Shown: positions 10,386 to 21,583, counted from the stretch's first letter. The stretch is DNA of 64,000 bases from Brassica napus (GCF_020379485.1 NW_026014658.1:1-64000), one strand, 5' to 3'. Numbers and translations are program-made. The notes: generated by a model from the sequence alone, not told the origin.

Positions 10386-12422
10386 TATATATAAATCCAG
10401 AAACGCATTAACCCTAATCCGTATCCTCCCCCTCTCGACGAAATCGCCTCCTTGATTCATCCCCGTCGATCTCCCCCTCCATTCTGCGTCGCTCTCCCCC
10501 GCCGTTCTCCGTCGCTCTCCCCCGCCGTTCTCCGTCGATCTCGCCGTTCCTTCATTTCCATCTCTCTCCCTCTCTCTCTCTCTCGAAAATCTCAGCCGAA
10601 AGATGTAAGTTTTATGAGTTTCGTTTGTTTAGTTTAGGTTTTAGGGCAAATGATTTCTCGTTATGATGTTGATAGCTTCTTGTCCTGCTTCGTCTGAATG
10701 CTTAATTATCGGTTTTGATTATGGAAAAAATTCCCGTCTATGATTTTGATAGATTCTTGGTCTGCTTCGTGTGAATGAATCATCGGTTTTGATTTTGTCA
10801 AATGATTTTTTGTGTATGATGTTGATAGCTTCTTATAGGTTGTGGGAATTAAAACTCTAAAAGTACATAGATTTTGATCGGTTATGTTGTTAACTCTCTG
10901 TCAAAAACATTTCATTTCTTGTTCTAAGTGTTAATTTTTTTTTTAACTCGAGGTCTTATGCGGATTTTCTCGCCGGTTCTTTTCCATCTTCCTCATCTGC
11001 TGGTCTGGGTTCCCCGGCTGCACAAGGAACAAGTGTCCCTCAGCCACAGCCAGCATCAATCATCGAGGATAGGTTACTGAACGAGTTGTTGGTGGCACCA
11101 GGACGAGAGTTGCTTCCTAAGCTGAGCCAAAATGGAGAACCAAATACAAGCTGGTAAATTTTTAACTCTTAATTCGATTTTGAAATGCTTTCACAGTCTC
11201 CTTGAGTTGCCTTATCCGACGTATGCACATGTTCCAATAGAAATTCAGAAGATGTGGCTCCGTTCATTTGCGGTAATGTCTTTTTGTAATGTAAATGTCC
11301 GCTTGGTTACAGATTAATTTCGACTTATGCATATGTTTGTTGTGTTTGCATGTTCATTGCAGCAAGATTGGAACTGGGACCCTGATTTCACCAATGATGT
11401 GCGGACAGCCTTTAATTTGCAGGCTAGAAAGCAGTACACGAGCAACGTGACTGAGTGGAAGAAAAAGTGGAGGCTGAAGAAGGATAAACCCATATGTCTG
11501 AATCAAGATGTGTGGGACGGGTTTAAAGCCTATTGGCAGCTCGATGCTACTGCACATATTGCAGCTACCAATTCTGTTAATAGAAGAAGCAAGCGTGGTG
11601 GAAAAGGTCAAGCAGTACACAATGGTGGTGCTAAGACACGAGAGGAACGTGAGATAGAAATGGTAAGAGGTTTTTTTTTTTCAACTTTATTAATTTCATC
11701 ATATACATTGAACTGATACTCTTATATCATTTGTGTGTTTATTGGAAGACTGCTGAAAGGGGTGGTGTGCCACCAGATTGGTTAGAATTGATGAGGGATA
11801 TGCACACCAATAAACAAACCGGTGAGGTGCAAGATCCTGTTGCGAGAGAGCTGTTGGCAACTCTGAGTAAGCTGAAGGAGGACAAAGAAGCACAACTTCA
11901 GCAGTCTCATCAGTTGTCTGCGAATGATGGATCTACAGCTTCTAACATGCTGTCCCGCGAAGAGATCAACCAACTGGTTCTCGAGGTATGTCTACTTTAT
12001 GTGGTCAGTTGTTTTTTTTTTCTCCAGCCTATAACTTAGAATTTTAGGATTCGTTCTCAAGCTCCTAATATAGGTTTGGTTTCACTTCAGTAGAACTGTC
12101 AGTTTGAATTCAGTTAAAGGTTGTGTGACTTTTATATATAGCAAAACAGAAACCGAGTCAGTTTATTTCTTCTTCAGTTAGATGTTGGATCGGTTACTTC
12201 AAATCCAGCTGCTTGAATATTAACATGTTATATTTATAGTTCTTATAAAATTTTAAAATCTTTCTACTCTTCTTTTGTAGAATGTTCCTATTAAGAAGGG
12301 TCGTCGGTATGGTATCGGTCGTACCTCTGAAGCTATCTCAACCTCATCATCTCAGCTCTCTGTTTCTTCCTCGAGTATTGTTCAGTACATGGAGCGGATG
12401 AAGACGGAGCTTGATGAAGAGC

Positions 12423-12427
12423 GGTCA
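12423..12427. repeat. Target-site duplication GGTCA, left of Gypsy-2
   Basis: GGTCA at 12423-12427 is repeated at 20865-20869 directly after the right LTR, the 5-bp duplication of a gypsy integrase. Confidence 0.92.
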
Positions 12428-14131
12428 TGTCATGTCCCCGATCCTAGATAGGATCGCCCGGACGGGCCATGGTGCGGGGAGACGCACCAGTCAGGTCATT
12501 AGACCTTGAGACAAGCGTATCATGGCCCTGAATGAAGGTTAAGGGCATCAGTCAGCTGAGGCTTAACCAGGATACGATGGAAACAAGGGTAAAGGAGTTG
12601 AGTGAGTGTTTAGGCAGCTGGACGAGTGTTGGTTTGAGTTCAATCAGCTCGGTTCAGCTGGTATTCAGTTCACCATGATCTGTTCAGCTCACAGGAGCTG
12701 GTGGACTAGCTCACTCAGCTGGGAACAGCTGGAGGTCAGCTCAATCCGGTGAACGGTGTGTTCTGGTTCGGATCAGTGTGGACGAGTCCGGGACGGTTAC
12801 TGGGCGAGCCGATGGTCCGGGTGCAGGACGGTTCGACCAAATTGGTCTTAGGCTTGGGACAGGGAGTGGGCAAGCTTCCAGAGTGTGAGCTGAGGCTCAG
12901 TGATCGATTTGTCAAAGGAAGAAAAGGGGAGAAACCGCCAATGGGCGGTTATGGGACGGTTTTGGGACGGTTTTGGGAAGAAGGGATGTGATTTTTGGTA
13001 ACTGTTCGCCCAGGCGGTTGGGGACAGTTTAAGTCGTCCTCTCTCTCTCATTTCTGCCATTCTGGTCGATTTTTACTCACTTTCACACAGAGAGAAACAC
13101 AGAGAAAATTCAAGAGAGAAAGAGAGACACAAACCTTGGATTGGCCGATTTGATCCAAGAGATTGTTCTTGAGTGTTCCTGGTGTGTTTGGGCGTGTGAT
13201 CAAGAGGATGGATTTGAGGCAGAAATACAAGGAGAAGGCAAAGGAGAAAGAGAAGGAAGTCGCCCCTGGAGACCGAACTCCTAAGGTGAGAGGTGTGGCC
13301 AAGAGTAACCGGACAAGGCCGCGGATGATGGCCGTGTGAGTCTGGCCGGTTTGGATCGATTGGCCACTCCTTACTCTGACTTCTTCTACTCTGTTTTCTT
13401 CATATATATTGTACTATGGATTGTTTTATGATATTACAGGGAAGGATCTATCGATCTTAAGGCCTTGGCCTGATCAAATCCCCATGAAAGCCCCTTGTTC
13501 TTGTGTGGGCTGTTCATGGCCGAGATCACTATGATCTGAGCCGGTTCTTTTGAATCTGATTATGGGAATATTTTTCTTCTGAATTGTCATGATTTATCAT
13601 GAATTTTATTTGGTATTTGGATCTCTTTTTAAAGGGGTCAGATTTGACATTTTTGATGATTGTTCTTGACTAGATTGGATCCGACCATGCAATGTGAACT
13701 GATTCTTGTTTTGTAATCTAACCTTGTGATTGTGTGTTTGTTTGTGTTGGATCCAGGACCAGAAATGGACCGTGGTAAGGGAAAAGCACCATGAGGACCG
13801 CGGCCATGGGAAGATGTGTGGTGATTGGGTTGATTCTGAAAATTGTGTAATTATTGTAGCCTATTGTGCAACTTGTGAACTTATGCGATTCTAGTGTGTG
13901 ATCTATTTATTAGGATGATGAATGATGTATGAACCTTGGTTATTATCTATGAAATATCTATTTGCCCTAGTCGATGTTGGATTGTTTAAGTGTGAATGTT
14001 GGAACCTCAAAACTCTGAAAAAGACTTAGAATTATTTAACACTTGAACTTGAATATGTAAATGAAACTGGTTGCATTGTTTGGTGAGGCCGCGGTCTGGT
14101 TGGATTGGGGAATCCAGGATCGGGTCTTACA
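12428..14131 (+). repeat. 5' LTR of Gypsy-2
   Basis: Runs from TGTCATGTCCCCGATCC to GGATCGGGTCTTACA, 1704 bp. Its near identity to 19162-20864 implies a recent insertion. It contains repeated CAGCT motifs near 12600-12750. Confidence 0.95.
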
Positions 14132-14134
14132 AGT

Positions 14135-14147
14135 TGGTATCAGAGCC
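14135..14147 (+). other. Primer-binding site of Gypsy-2 (initiator Met-tRNA)
   Basis: TGGTATCAGAGCC starts three bases after the LTR end and is complementary to the 3' end of plant initiator Met-tRNA. Confidence 0.95.
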
Positions 14148-14209
14148 TTCTTGATTCTAGGATTTGTTGGGTTATTGGTTCACCACACACTTGGCCGTTT
14201 GGACTCATG

Positions 14210-14318
14210 GTGAGATTGTTGGGTTCTAAGTAATCTTTTGTACTGATTAACTTAGGAGTGATTGAGGTTGTGTGTTCAGTTGTGGACTAACCTTTTGTTT
14301 GTGTTTGTAACTCCTAAG
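14210..14318 (+). other. Putative spliceosomal intron 1 of Gypsy-2, directly after the gag ATG
   Basis: The donor is ATG|GTGAGA at 14210. The acceptor is CCTAAG|GGT at 14318. It is U-rich towards the 3' end and has a branch-site-like GGACTAAC about 30 nt before the acceptor. Splicing places ATG in frame with gag. Gypsy-4, a diverged relative, keeps the GGACTAAC and CCTAAG acceptor context on the minus strand (about 32757-32790). Confidence 0.55.
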
Positions 14319-14631
14319 GGTACAAGAAGGTATAAATCTCGGAAAGGAAAGGAGGCAACTGGAGCGTCTGGAGCAGTGGGGCAGGATGGTGCTGAACAGA
14401 CCGGAGTGTTACCAGCTGGAACCATTCCAACCACAGTGCTACCCGTTCTGGTGGAGCAGGTGGACAATGCAACCGGACTTCCAGTGGGTCCAACTCTTCC
14501 TACTGACGTTAATGAAACTAATGTGGACGAGCAGCAAGAGCAAGTCCATGGAGACGATACTGGGTCGTCCAACGTTGGTGGTGGGAGTGGCCAGAATGTT
14601 GATGCAAACAATGTTCGGGTCACTGGTGCCG

Positions 14632-14725
14632 AGGAGGTCATTGAGCCGACCATAAGGGGCTTGGTGGAGGCTATGCAGAGGAGGTCATTGAGCCGACCAT
14701 AAGGGGCTTGGTGGAGGCTATGCAG
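14632..14725 (+). repeat. 47-bp tandem duplication in gag of Gypsy-2
   Basis: Copies at 14632-14678 and 14679-14725 are identical by eye. Since 47 is not a multiple of 3, gag is shifted from frame 14262 to frame 14708. Confidence 0.95.
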
Positions 14726-15839
14726 ATCATGGGAGCTCAGATAGCCTCCTTGACACATGCGTTCACACCATTGGTGAACTCGTCCGTGGGCCAGGCTAAT
14801 CCCCCGGTTCGGGTTGCTGCTGGAGTGGCTGATGTTGGTGCTAGCCGTGTGGCTGACGTGATTGAGATAGACCCACCGGTCAGGCCAGTGCATGGTATGG
14901 ACTACCTGAAGGTGCTGGAGCATATCTCCAAGTTGGGAACCAAACACTTTGCTGGAAGTGTTGATCCTATGGAGGCGGACGAGTGGAGAACCAGGTTGGT
15001 TCGAAACTTCAAGTCCACACGATGTCCTGAGGATTACCAGAAGGACATAGCAGTACACTTCCTGGAGGGAGATGCACATAATTGGTGGTTAGCTTTGGAC
15101 AAGCGTACCAATGGTACCATTGAGCACTTTGCTGACTTTGAGGTTGAGTTCAACCATAAGTACTTTCCTGCTGAGGCGTGGGATCGTTTGGAGTCCAAGT
15201 TCCTGGACTTGACTCAGGGACGGAGGACTGTTCGTGAGTATGAAGAAGAGTTCAACCGACTCAGGAGGTATGTGGGAAGAGAACTGGAGGATGAGAAGGT
15301 TCAAGTCCGAAGGTTCATCCGAGGCCTAAGGGTGGAACTTCGAACCTACTGTTCTGTTTGTAAGTTCCACACGGTTTCTGAGTTGGTTGAGAGGATGGCC
15401 TTGCTGGAGACCAACCTCACCGAGGAGGGTAAGCAGAAGCTGAAGAGTTTGGTGGTATCCTCGGGTCAGAGTGGTGACAAGAAGAGGAAGAGGGACTCGA
15501 CCGAGGAGGGTAAAACCTCAAGTGGTAGGTCAGAGTGCCCTAAGTGTGGTCGATACCACGGTGGAGAGTGCTGGAAGGCCATGGGTGCCTGTACTCGATG
15601 TGGTAAGATGGATCACTCAGCCAAGGATTGTCCAAGCCCGTTGGGTGAGTCCAGGACCTGTCACCACTGCGGCCAGAAGGGCCACTACCGCAGGGATTGC
15701 CCTAAGTTGCAAGGCAACCAAAGTAAGGGACGTGGAGAGGCTAGCAGGCCAGTCCAGGGACGAGGCCAGACCTCAACACCTCGTGTGTATGAGCTATCCA
15801 AGGATGTGGATGGGACTCAGCCTTTCCAAGCGATCACTG

Positions 15840-15932
15840 GTAACATTCTAGACTACTACTTTGACAATTCCAGTAGAATTGCATGGTATGAAACCTAGGA
15901 TGGATAGATATACTTTGATGGGTCTTGTGTAG
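15840..15932 (+). other. Putative spliceosomal intron 2 of Gypsy-2, joining gag to protease
   Basis: The donor is ACTG|GTAACA at 15840 and the acceptor is TTGTGTAG|GGACC at 15932, 93 bp apart. Removal joins the gag end (QAITG) in frame to [16 protein letters not shown], the usual gag-protease continuity in Tekay elements. The unspliced frame has two in-frame TAG stops (15896 and 15905). The donor context GGTAACATTCTAGA is conserved in Gypsy-4 (minus strand, about 31308-31321). Confidence 0.65.
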
Positions 15933-18900
15933 GGACCTTAAGTATTGGTGGTGTGGAAACACACACATTATTTGATACTGGAGCTACACATAGTTTTGTG
16001 AGTCCAAGTATGATAGGAAAAGGTTTGTTTCAGTATGGAACATGGGATGGTCCTGAACGAGTGAGTGCGGCCGGAGGGCAAGTTATGAACTCACTCGGTC
16101 TGGTTAAGGACATCCCTGTGGTGATCTTGGATAGGCCGATGCCTATAGATCTGATTGTTGTCCCCCTCAAGCATCATGAAGTTATCTTGGGCATGGACTG
16201 GTTGGGAAAGTATCGGGCAACTCTAGATTGTCACCGGGGAAGGGTGCAACTTGAGAACGAGTTTGGACCCCCGATTAAGTACCAAGGAATCAAGCCAACC
16301 TCTTGTAGTTTGGTGGTTTCAGCAGTCCAAGTAGAACGGATGCTTGGAAATGGTTGTGAGGCCTTTTTGGCTACCATTTACACTGATGAGGTTGTAGGGG
16401 CCTGTGACCCAGAGGGTATACCGTTGGTTCGGGAATTTCAGGATGTGTTTGGGGCACTACAGGGCATTCCCCCTGATAGGGCTGACCCATTCATCATTGA
16501 ATTGGAACCTGGAACGGCCCCATTATCAAAAAGTCCATATAGAATGGCACCAGCTGAGATGGCAGAGCTGAAGAAGCAACTTGAGGAGTTGCTTGAGAAG
16601 GGGTTCATACGCCCTAGTGTATCACCTTGGGGAGCACCAGTCCTATTTGTTAAGAAAAAGGATGGTAGCTTTAGGTTGTGCATTGATTATAGGGGTTTGA
16701 ACAGGGTGACTGTGAAGAACAAGTACCCTTTACCCATGATTGATGAGTTGTTGGATCAACTCCGTGGAGCCAAGTGGTTCTCCAAGATTGACTTGGCCTC
16801 TGGGTATCATCAGATCCCCATTGCACCAGATGATGTGAGGAAGACAGCGTTCCGAACTAGGTATGGCCACTATGAGTTTGTGGTTATGCCGTTCGGACTG
16901 ACCAATGCACCTGCTGCATTCATGAAGATGATGAACGACATCTTCAGGGAATACTTGGACGAGTTTGTGATCATCTTCATTGATGATATACTCGTGTATT
17001 CCAAGACAAAGGAGGACCATGAAAGACACCTTAGGGCGGTGTTGGGCCGCCTGAGAGAACAGAAGCTCTTTGCTAAGCTAAGCAAGTGTAGTTTCTGGCA
17101 GAAGAGCATTGGGTTCCTTGGACATGTGGTGTCTGATAAAGGAGTCTCAGTGGATCAAGATAAGATCAAATGTATCCAGGAATGGCCACAGCCAAAGAAT
17201 GCTACGGAAGTTAGAAGCTTCTTAGGGTTGGCTGGTTATTACAGGAAATATGTCAAGGGGTTCTCGAGCATAGCTCAACCTATGACTAAGCTGACAGGCA
17301 AGGACGTGAGGTTCACATGGTCTGAGGAGTGTGCGAAAAGTTTTGCAGCACTCAAGAACATGTTGACTAATGCACCTGTCCTGGTGTTGCCTGAGGCTGA
17401 TCAGCCTAATGTGGTGTATACAGATGCATCCATAACCGGTCTTGGTTGTGTTTTGACACAACATGGGAAGGTGATAGCCTATGCTTCCCGACAGTTAAGG
17501 AAGCATGAGGGTAACTATCCGACCCATGATTTGGAGATGGCTGCAGTAGTATTTGCATTAAAGATATGGAGATCATATCTTTATGGTGCCAGGGTGCAAA
17601 TACTCACAGACCATAATAGCTTGAAGTACATATTCACTCAGCCTGAGTTAAACTTAAGGCAGAGGAGGTGGATGGAGTTTGTTGCAGATTATGATCTGGA
17701 CATAGCTTATCATCCTGGGAAAGCTAACCTAGTGGCTGATGCTTTGAGCCGCAGAAGGGCTGAAGTGTCATCTGAGAGGGAGGCGGATGAACTGGAAGGG
17801 ATGATCAGGTCCTTGAACCTCAACACCTTGGTTGGTTCAGATGAGCCATTGGGGTTGGAGGCAGTGAACCAGGCCGATCTCCTGACCAGGATCAGGCAAG
17901 CACAGGGCCTGGATGAGAATCTAAAGAAGGTAGCCGCCAATGACAAGACCGAGTACCAGACAACTGACAATGGTACCATCTTGGTCAATGGGAGGGTCAG
18001 TGTTCCTAATGATAAGGAACTCAAAGAAGAGATTATGAGACAGGCTCATAAGTCTAAGTTTTCAGTTCATCCTGGACTGAACAAAATGTATAGGGATCTG
18101 AAAAGGTACTACCATTGGGTGAGGATGAAATATGATGTTGCAGAGTGGGTGGCTAAGTGTCCCACTTGTCAACTGGTGAAGGCAGAACATCAGGTTCCCA
18201 ATGGTCTACTTCAGAACCTACCCATACCAGAATGGAAATGGGATCACATCACAATGGATTTTGTGACTGGGTTTCCCACGACCAGGAATAAGAAAGATGC
18301 AGTATGGGTTGTGGTTGATCGGCTGACCAAGTCGGCTCATTTCCTGCCTATCAAGAAAGGGGATCGACCGGATTGTGCAAGTGTACCTAGACGAGGTAGT
18401 GAGGTTGCATGGTGTTCCAGCAAGCATTGTCTTGGACAGGGATCCAAGATTTACATCTTATTTCTGGCAGGCTTTCCAAAAGGCCCTGGGAACCAGAGTG
18501 AATATGAGCACATCAAATCATCCTCAGACGGATGGGCAGTCTGAAAGGACAATCCAAACCTTGGAGGATATGCTCAGGGTGTGTGTGTTAGACTGGACCG
18601 CCAAAAGAGAAGATGAAAGAGGCGCAGGACTGCCAAAAGAGCTATGCAGACAAGCATAGGAAACATCTTGAGTTTGAGGTCAATGACCTGTTGTATCTCA
18701 AGATGATTACCTTTAAGGGTAGGACCAGGGTTTCTGGACGAAAGAAACTGGATCCTAGGTACTTGGGTCCATTCAGGATCATAGAGAGAGTGGGTGCAGT
18801 GGCATACAAGTTGGACTTGCCATCAGCAATGGATGCATACCACAATGTGTTCCATGTATCCAAACTCCGGAAATGCTTGTCTGAACAAGACATTGTCTTG

Positions 18901-19185
18901 CCCGAGATTCCTGCTGACGTTGGTAAGGACCTGGCTTTGGAAACCTTGCCGGTTCGGATTGTGGATCGGTCAGAGAAAGCTACGCGAAAGAAGACAGTTC
19001 CCATGATCAAAGTGGTGTGGGATTACAACGGTAAAGACCTCATCACTTGGGAAACAGAAGCAAAAATGAAAGCTATGTATCCGGATTGGTACAGACAATT
19101 TCTTCCTGAGGAAACACTTAACATGGATTCGAGGACGAATCCCAAGTTAGTGGGGGAGACTTGTCATGTCCCCGATCCTAGATAG
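15933..19185 (+). pseudogene. Pol of Gypsy-2: protease, reverse transcriptase, RNase H, integrase, chromodomain-like end
   Basis: The domains run in the usual order. Protease [10 protein letters not shown] lies at about 15965. The reverse transcriptase has [13 protein letters not shown] (about 16670), [12 protein letters not shown] and the catalytic FIDDILVYS (about 16972). RNase H has [12 protein letters not shown] (about 17410) and the end VADALSRRR (about 17735). Integrase has a zinc-binding region with [11 protein letters not shown] and CPTC, then the core [10 protein letters not shown] (about 18250), LDRDPRF (Ser to Leu before the catalytic D) and [11 protein letters not shown] frameshift near 18366 and an apparent deletion of about 200 bp near 18600 disable integrase. 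The C-terminal part (18613-19185) has GPFRIIERVGAVAYKL and a chromodomain-like IKVVWDYNGKDLITWE. The last codons read into the LTR. Confidence 0.9.
19148..19161 (+). other. Polypurine tract of Gypsy-2
   Basis: TAGTGGGGGAGACT lies directly before the 3' LTR, where plus-strand priming occurs. Confidence 0.85.
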
Positions 19186-20864
19186 GATCGCCCGGACGGG
19201 CCATGGTGCGGGGAGACGCACCAGTCAGGTCATTAGACCTTGAGACAAGCGTATCATGGCCCTGAATGAAGGTTAAGGGCATCAGTCAGCTGAGGCTTAA
19301 CCAGGATACGATGGAAACAAGGGTAAAGGAGTTGAGTGAGTGTTTAGGCAGCTGGACGAGTGTTGGTTTGAGTTCAATCAGCTCGGTTCAGCTGGTATTC
19401 AGTTCACCATGATCTGTTCAGCTCACAGGAGCTGGTGGACTAGCTCACTCAGCTGGGAACAGCTGGAGGTCAGCTCAATCCGGTGAACGGTGCGTTCTGG
19501 TTCGGATCAGTGTGGACGAGTCCGGGACGGTTACTGGGCGAGCCGATGGTCCGGGTGCAGGACGGTTCGACCAAATTGGTCTTAGGCTTGGGACAGGGAG
19601 TGGGCAAGCTTCCAGAGTGTGAGCTGAGGCTCAGTGATCGATTTGTCAAAGGAAGAAAAGGGGAGAAACCGCCAATGGGCGGTTATGGGACGGTTATGGG
19701 ACGGTTTTGGGAAGAAGGGATGTGATTTTTGGTAACTGTTCGCCCAGGCGGTTGGGGACAGTTTAAGTCGTCCTCTCTCTCTCATTTCTGCCATTCTGGT
19801 CGATTTTTACTCACTTTCACACAGAGAGAAACACAGAGAAAATTCAAGAGAGAAAGAGAGACACAAACCTTGGATTGGCCGATTTGATCCAAGAGATTGT
19901 TCTTGAGTGTTCCTGGTGTGTTTGGGCGTGTGATCAAGAGGATGATTTGAGGCAGAAAGACAAGGAGAAGGCAAAGGAGAAAGAGAAGGAAGTCGCCCCT
20001 GGAGACCGAACTCCTAAGGTGAGAGGTGTGGCCAAGAGTAACCGGACAAGGCCGCGGATGATGGCCGTGTGAGTCTGGCCGGTTTGGATCGATTGGCCAC
20101 TCCTTACTCTGACTTCTTCTACTCTGTTTTCTTCATATATATTGTACTATGGATTGTTTTATGATATTACAGGGAAGGATCTATCGATCTTAAGGCCTTG
20201 GCCTGATCAAATCCCCATGAAAGCCCCTTGTTCTTGTGTGGGCTGTTCATGGCCGAGATCACTATGATCTGAGCCGGTTCTTTTGAATCTGATTATGGGA
20301 ATATTTTTCTTCTGAATTGTCATGATTTATCATGAATTTTATTTGGTATTTGGATCTCTTTTTAAAGGGGTCAGATTTGACATTTTTGATGATTGTTCTT
20401 GACTAGATTGGATCCGACCATGCAATGTGAACTGATTCTTGTTTTGTAATCTAACCTTGTGATTGTGTGTTTGTTTGTGTTGGATCCAGGACCAGAAATG
20501 GACCGTGGTAAGGGAAAAGCACCATGAGGACCGCGGCCATGGGAAGATGTGTGGTGATTGGGTTGATTCTGAAAATTGTGTAATTATTGTAGCCTATTGT
20601 GCAACTTGTGAACTTATGCGATTCTAGTGTGTGATCTATTTATTAGGATGATAAATGATGTATGAACCTTGGTTATTATCTATGAAATATCTATTTGCCC
20701 TAGTCGATGTTGGATTGTTTAAGTGTGAATGTTGGAACCTCAAAACTCTGAAAAAGACTTAGAATTATTTAACACTTGAACTTGAATATGTAAATGAAAC
20801 TGGTTGCATTGTTTGGTGAGGCCGCGGTCTGGTTGGATTGGGGAATCCAGGATCGGGTCTTACA
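19162..20864 (+). repeat. 3' LTR of Gypsy-2
   Basis: 1703 bp, TGTCATG... to ...GTCTTACA. Visible differences from the 5' LTR are about four substitutions and one single-base indel. Confidence 0.95.
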
Positions 20865-20869
20865 GGTCA
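20865..20869. repeat. Target-site duplication GGTCA, right of Gypsy-2
   Basis: Matches 12423-12427. The host CACTA exon continues in frame from here. Confidence 0.92.
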
Positions 20870-21224
20870 AAACGTCAAGCTATTGAGGAACAGCTTCGTA
20901 GCGTGACCGCTTTCATTTCCAACCTTTACCCGAGCAGTTCTCTGCAACTTAAACCCAGCCGGACTCTGCAACCCAAAGCCCGGACGATCGATGTTTCTAG
21001 TAAGGAACTTTGGTTTTTTTTTTACGTGCTGGAACTTTGCCAACGGTTTTTGGTATGTGTTTTGGTGTGATTAATCACTTTGGTATGTTTGTACAATCTA
21101 TGACTAGTAAATTAATTACTTTATCGATGTATGTTTGTTTTTAACTTTGCAAATCTTTTATAAAAATTTGACTTTTAAAATTCAAAATCGAACTACCATT
21201 TCAGTATTTTATAATCCCAACCGA

Positions 21225-21580
21225 AATAAACGTTTCTGACCGATGCACCTGTCAGAAATATCCGACCGAAGTACCCGTCAAAACTTTCAGACCGAAATAT
21301 CCGTCAAATATTTCTGACCGTATCTTCCGTCAAAAATTTCTGACCGTATCTTCCGTCAAAACTTTCTGACCGCTGTTACCGTCAAAAGTGTCTGACCGCA
21401 ATTATGGTCAGAAGTTTCTGACCGACATTTCTGACGGAAATTCGTCGGTTTTCGGTCAGATATTTCTGACCGTTTCTGACCGCTTAAAAATTTCTGACCA
21501 TATAGATCTGTCAGAACAGGCCATTTCCGATCGTTTTCCAACGGATATGACGGTCAGAAATTACTGATTTTCTTGTAGTG
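21225..21580 (+). repeat. Right subterminal and terminal repeats of the CACTA element
   Basis: More than ten copies of TTTCTGACCG and CCGTCA-type motifs in both orientations end with TTTTCTTGTAGTG at 21580. TAC follows at 21581-21583. Confidence 0.88.
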
Positions 21581-21583
21581 TAC

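Larger units (their letters stand above)
14207..15839 (+). pseudogene. Gag of Gypsy-2, with putative leader intron and a frameshifting duplication
   Basis: The continuous gag frame before 14319 has no in-frame ATG. The best start is ATG 14207-14209, joined by a 109-bp GT..AG intron to GGT ACA AGA AGG at 14319. A 47-bp tandem duplication (14632-14725) then shifts the frame, and removing one copy restores it exactly. Downstream (from 14708) are the retrotransposon gag core (HISKLGTKHFAGS, FLEGDAHNWWLALDKR, FNHKYFPAEAWDRLESKFLDL) and two knuckles of form C-x2-C-x4-H-x4-C (CTRCGKMDHSAKDC and CHHCGQKGHYRRDC, about 15590-15700). The frame stops at TAG 15896-15898 unless the second intron is removed. 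Confidence 0.85.
12428..20864 (+). mobile_element. Gypsy-2: young Tekay/Del-like Ty3/gypsy retrotransposon, defective
   Basis: An 8.4-kb element with LTRs of 1704 and 1703 bp that differ at about five places by eye, 5-bp duplications GGTCA, an initiator Met-tRNA primer site, gag, protease, reverse transcriptase, RNase H, integrase and a polypurine tract. Pol motifs and the C-terminal chromodomain-like end point to the Tekay/Del chromoviruses. Despite the young LTRs, gag has a 47-bp duplication and pol has a frameshift and a deletion in integrase, so the copy probably moved with enzymes from another element. It sits inside an exon of the CACTA second gene. Confidence 0.93.
10603..21070 (+). 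pseudogene. Second CACTA gene, Transposase_24 (Ptta/En/Spm)-like, split by Gypsy-2
   Basis: The best model starts with an ATG formed by splicing: AT at 10603-10604, donor GTAAGT at 10605, acceptor AG at 10951-10952, then G TCT TAT GCG (MSYADFLAGS). Exon parts include 10953-11153 (IIEDRLLNELLVAPGRELLP), a region near 11170-11269 (FHSLLELPYPTYAHVP, MWLRSFA), 11365-11659 (WNWDPDFTNDVRTAFN, TEWKKKWRLKKDKP, VWDGFKAYW), 11750-11983 (GGVPPDWLELMRDMHT) and 12280-12427. The coding sequence resumes at 20870 after the duplicated GGTCA and ends about 21070. The join near 11154-11196 is unclear because the apparent intron would be too short. Transposase_24 proteins are the usual second-gene product of plant CACTA elements and probably bind the subterminal repeats. 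Confidence 0.75.
5989..21580 (+). mobile_element. CACTA (En/Spm-type) DNA transposon with nested gypsy element
   Basis: The left end is CACTACAAGAAA and the right end is TTTCTTGTAGTG-like (..TTTTCTTGTAGTG), flanked by TAC on both sides. Both ends carry many short subterminal motifs of the type GGTCAGAAATTTCCGAC. Inside are two genes on the plus strand: a TNP2/TnpD-like transposase (6377-9980) and a Transposase_24-like second gene (from 10603), the usual two-gene layout. Without Gypsy-2 (12428-20864 plus its duplicated GGTCA) the element would be about 7.2 kb. The transposase is frameshifted, so this copy is not autonomous. It inserted into the Tat antisense ORF. Confidence 0.93.

Noticed and set aside
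12749..13302. ORFs in the Gypsy-2 LTRs (also 19483-20072)
   Set aside because: They lie wholly in LTR DNA. Similarity between copies reflects LTR identity, not coding constraint.
15896..15907. Stop-codon readthrough as the way to make Gag-Pol in Gypsy-2
   Set aside because: Gag and pol are in the same frame, so readthrough is formally possible, but two TAG codons lie close together and the splice model removes both and restores the expected protein. Kept only as an alternative.
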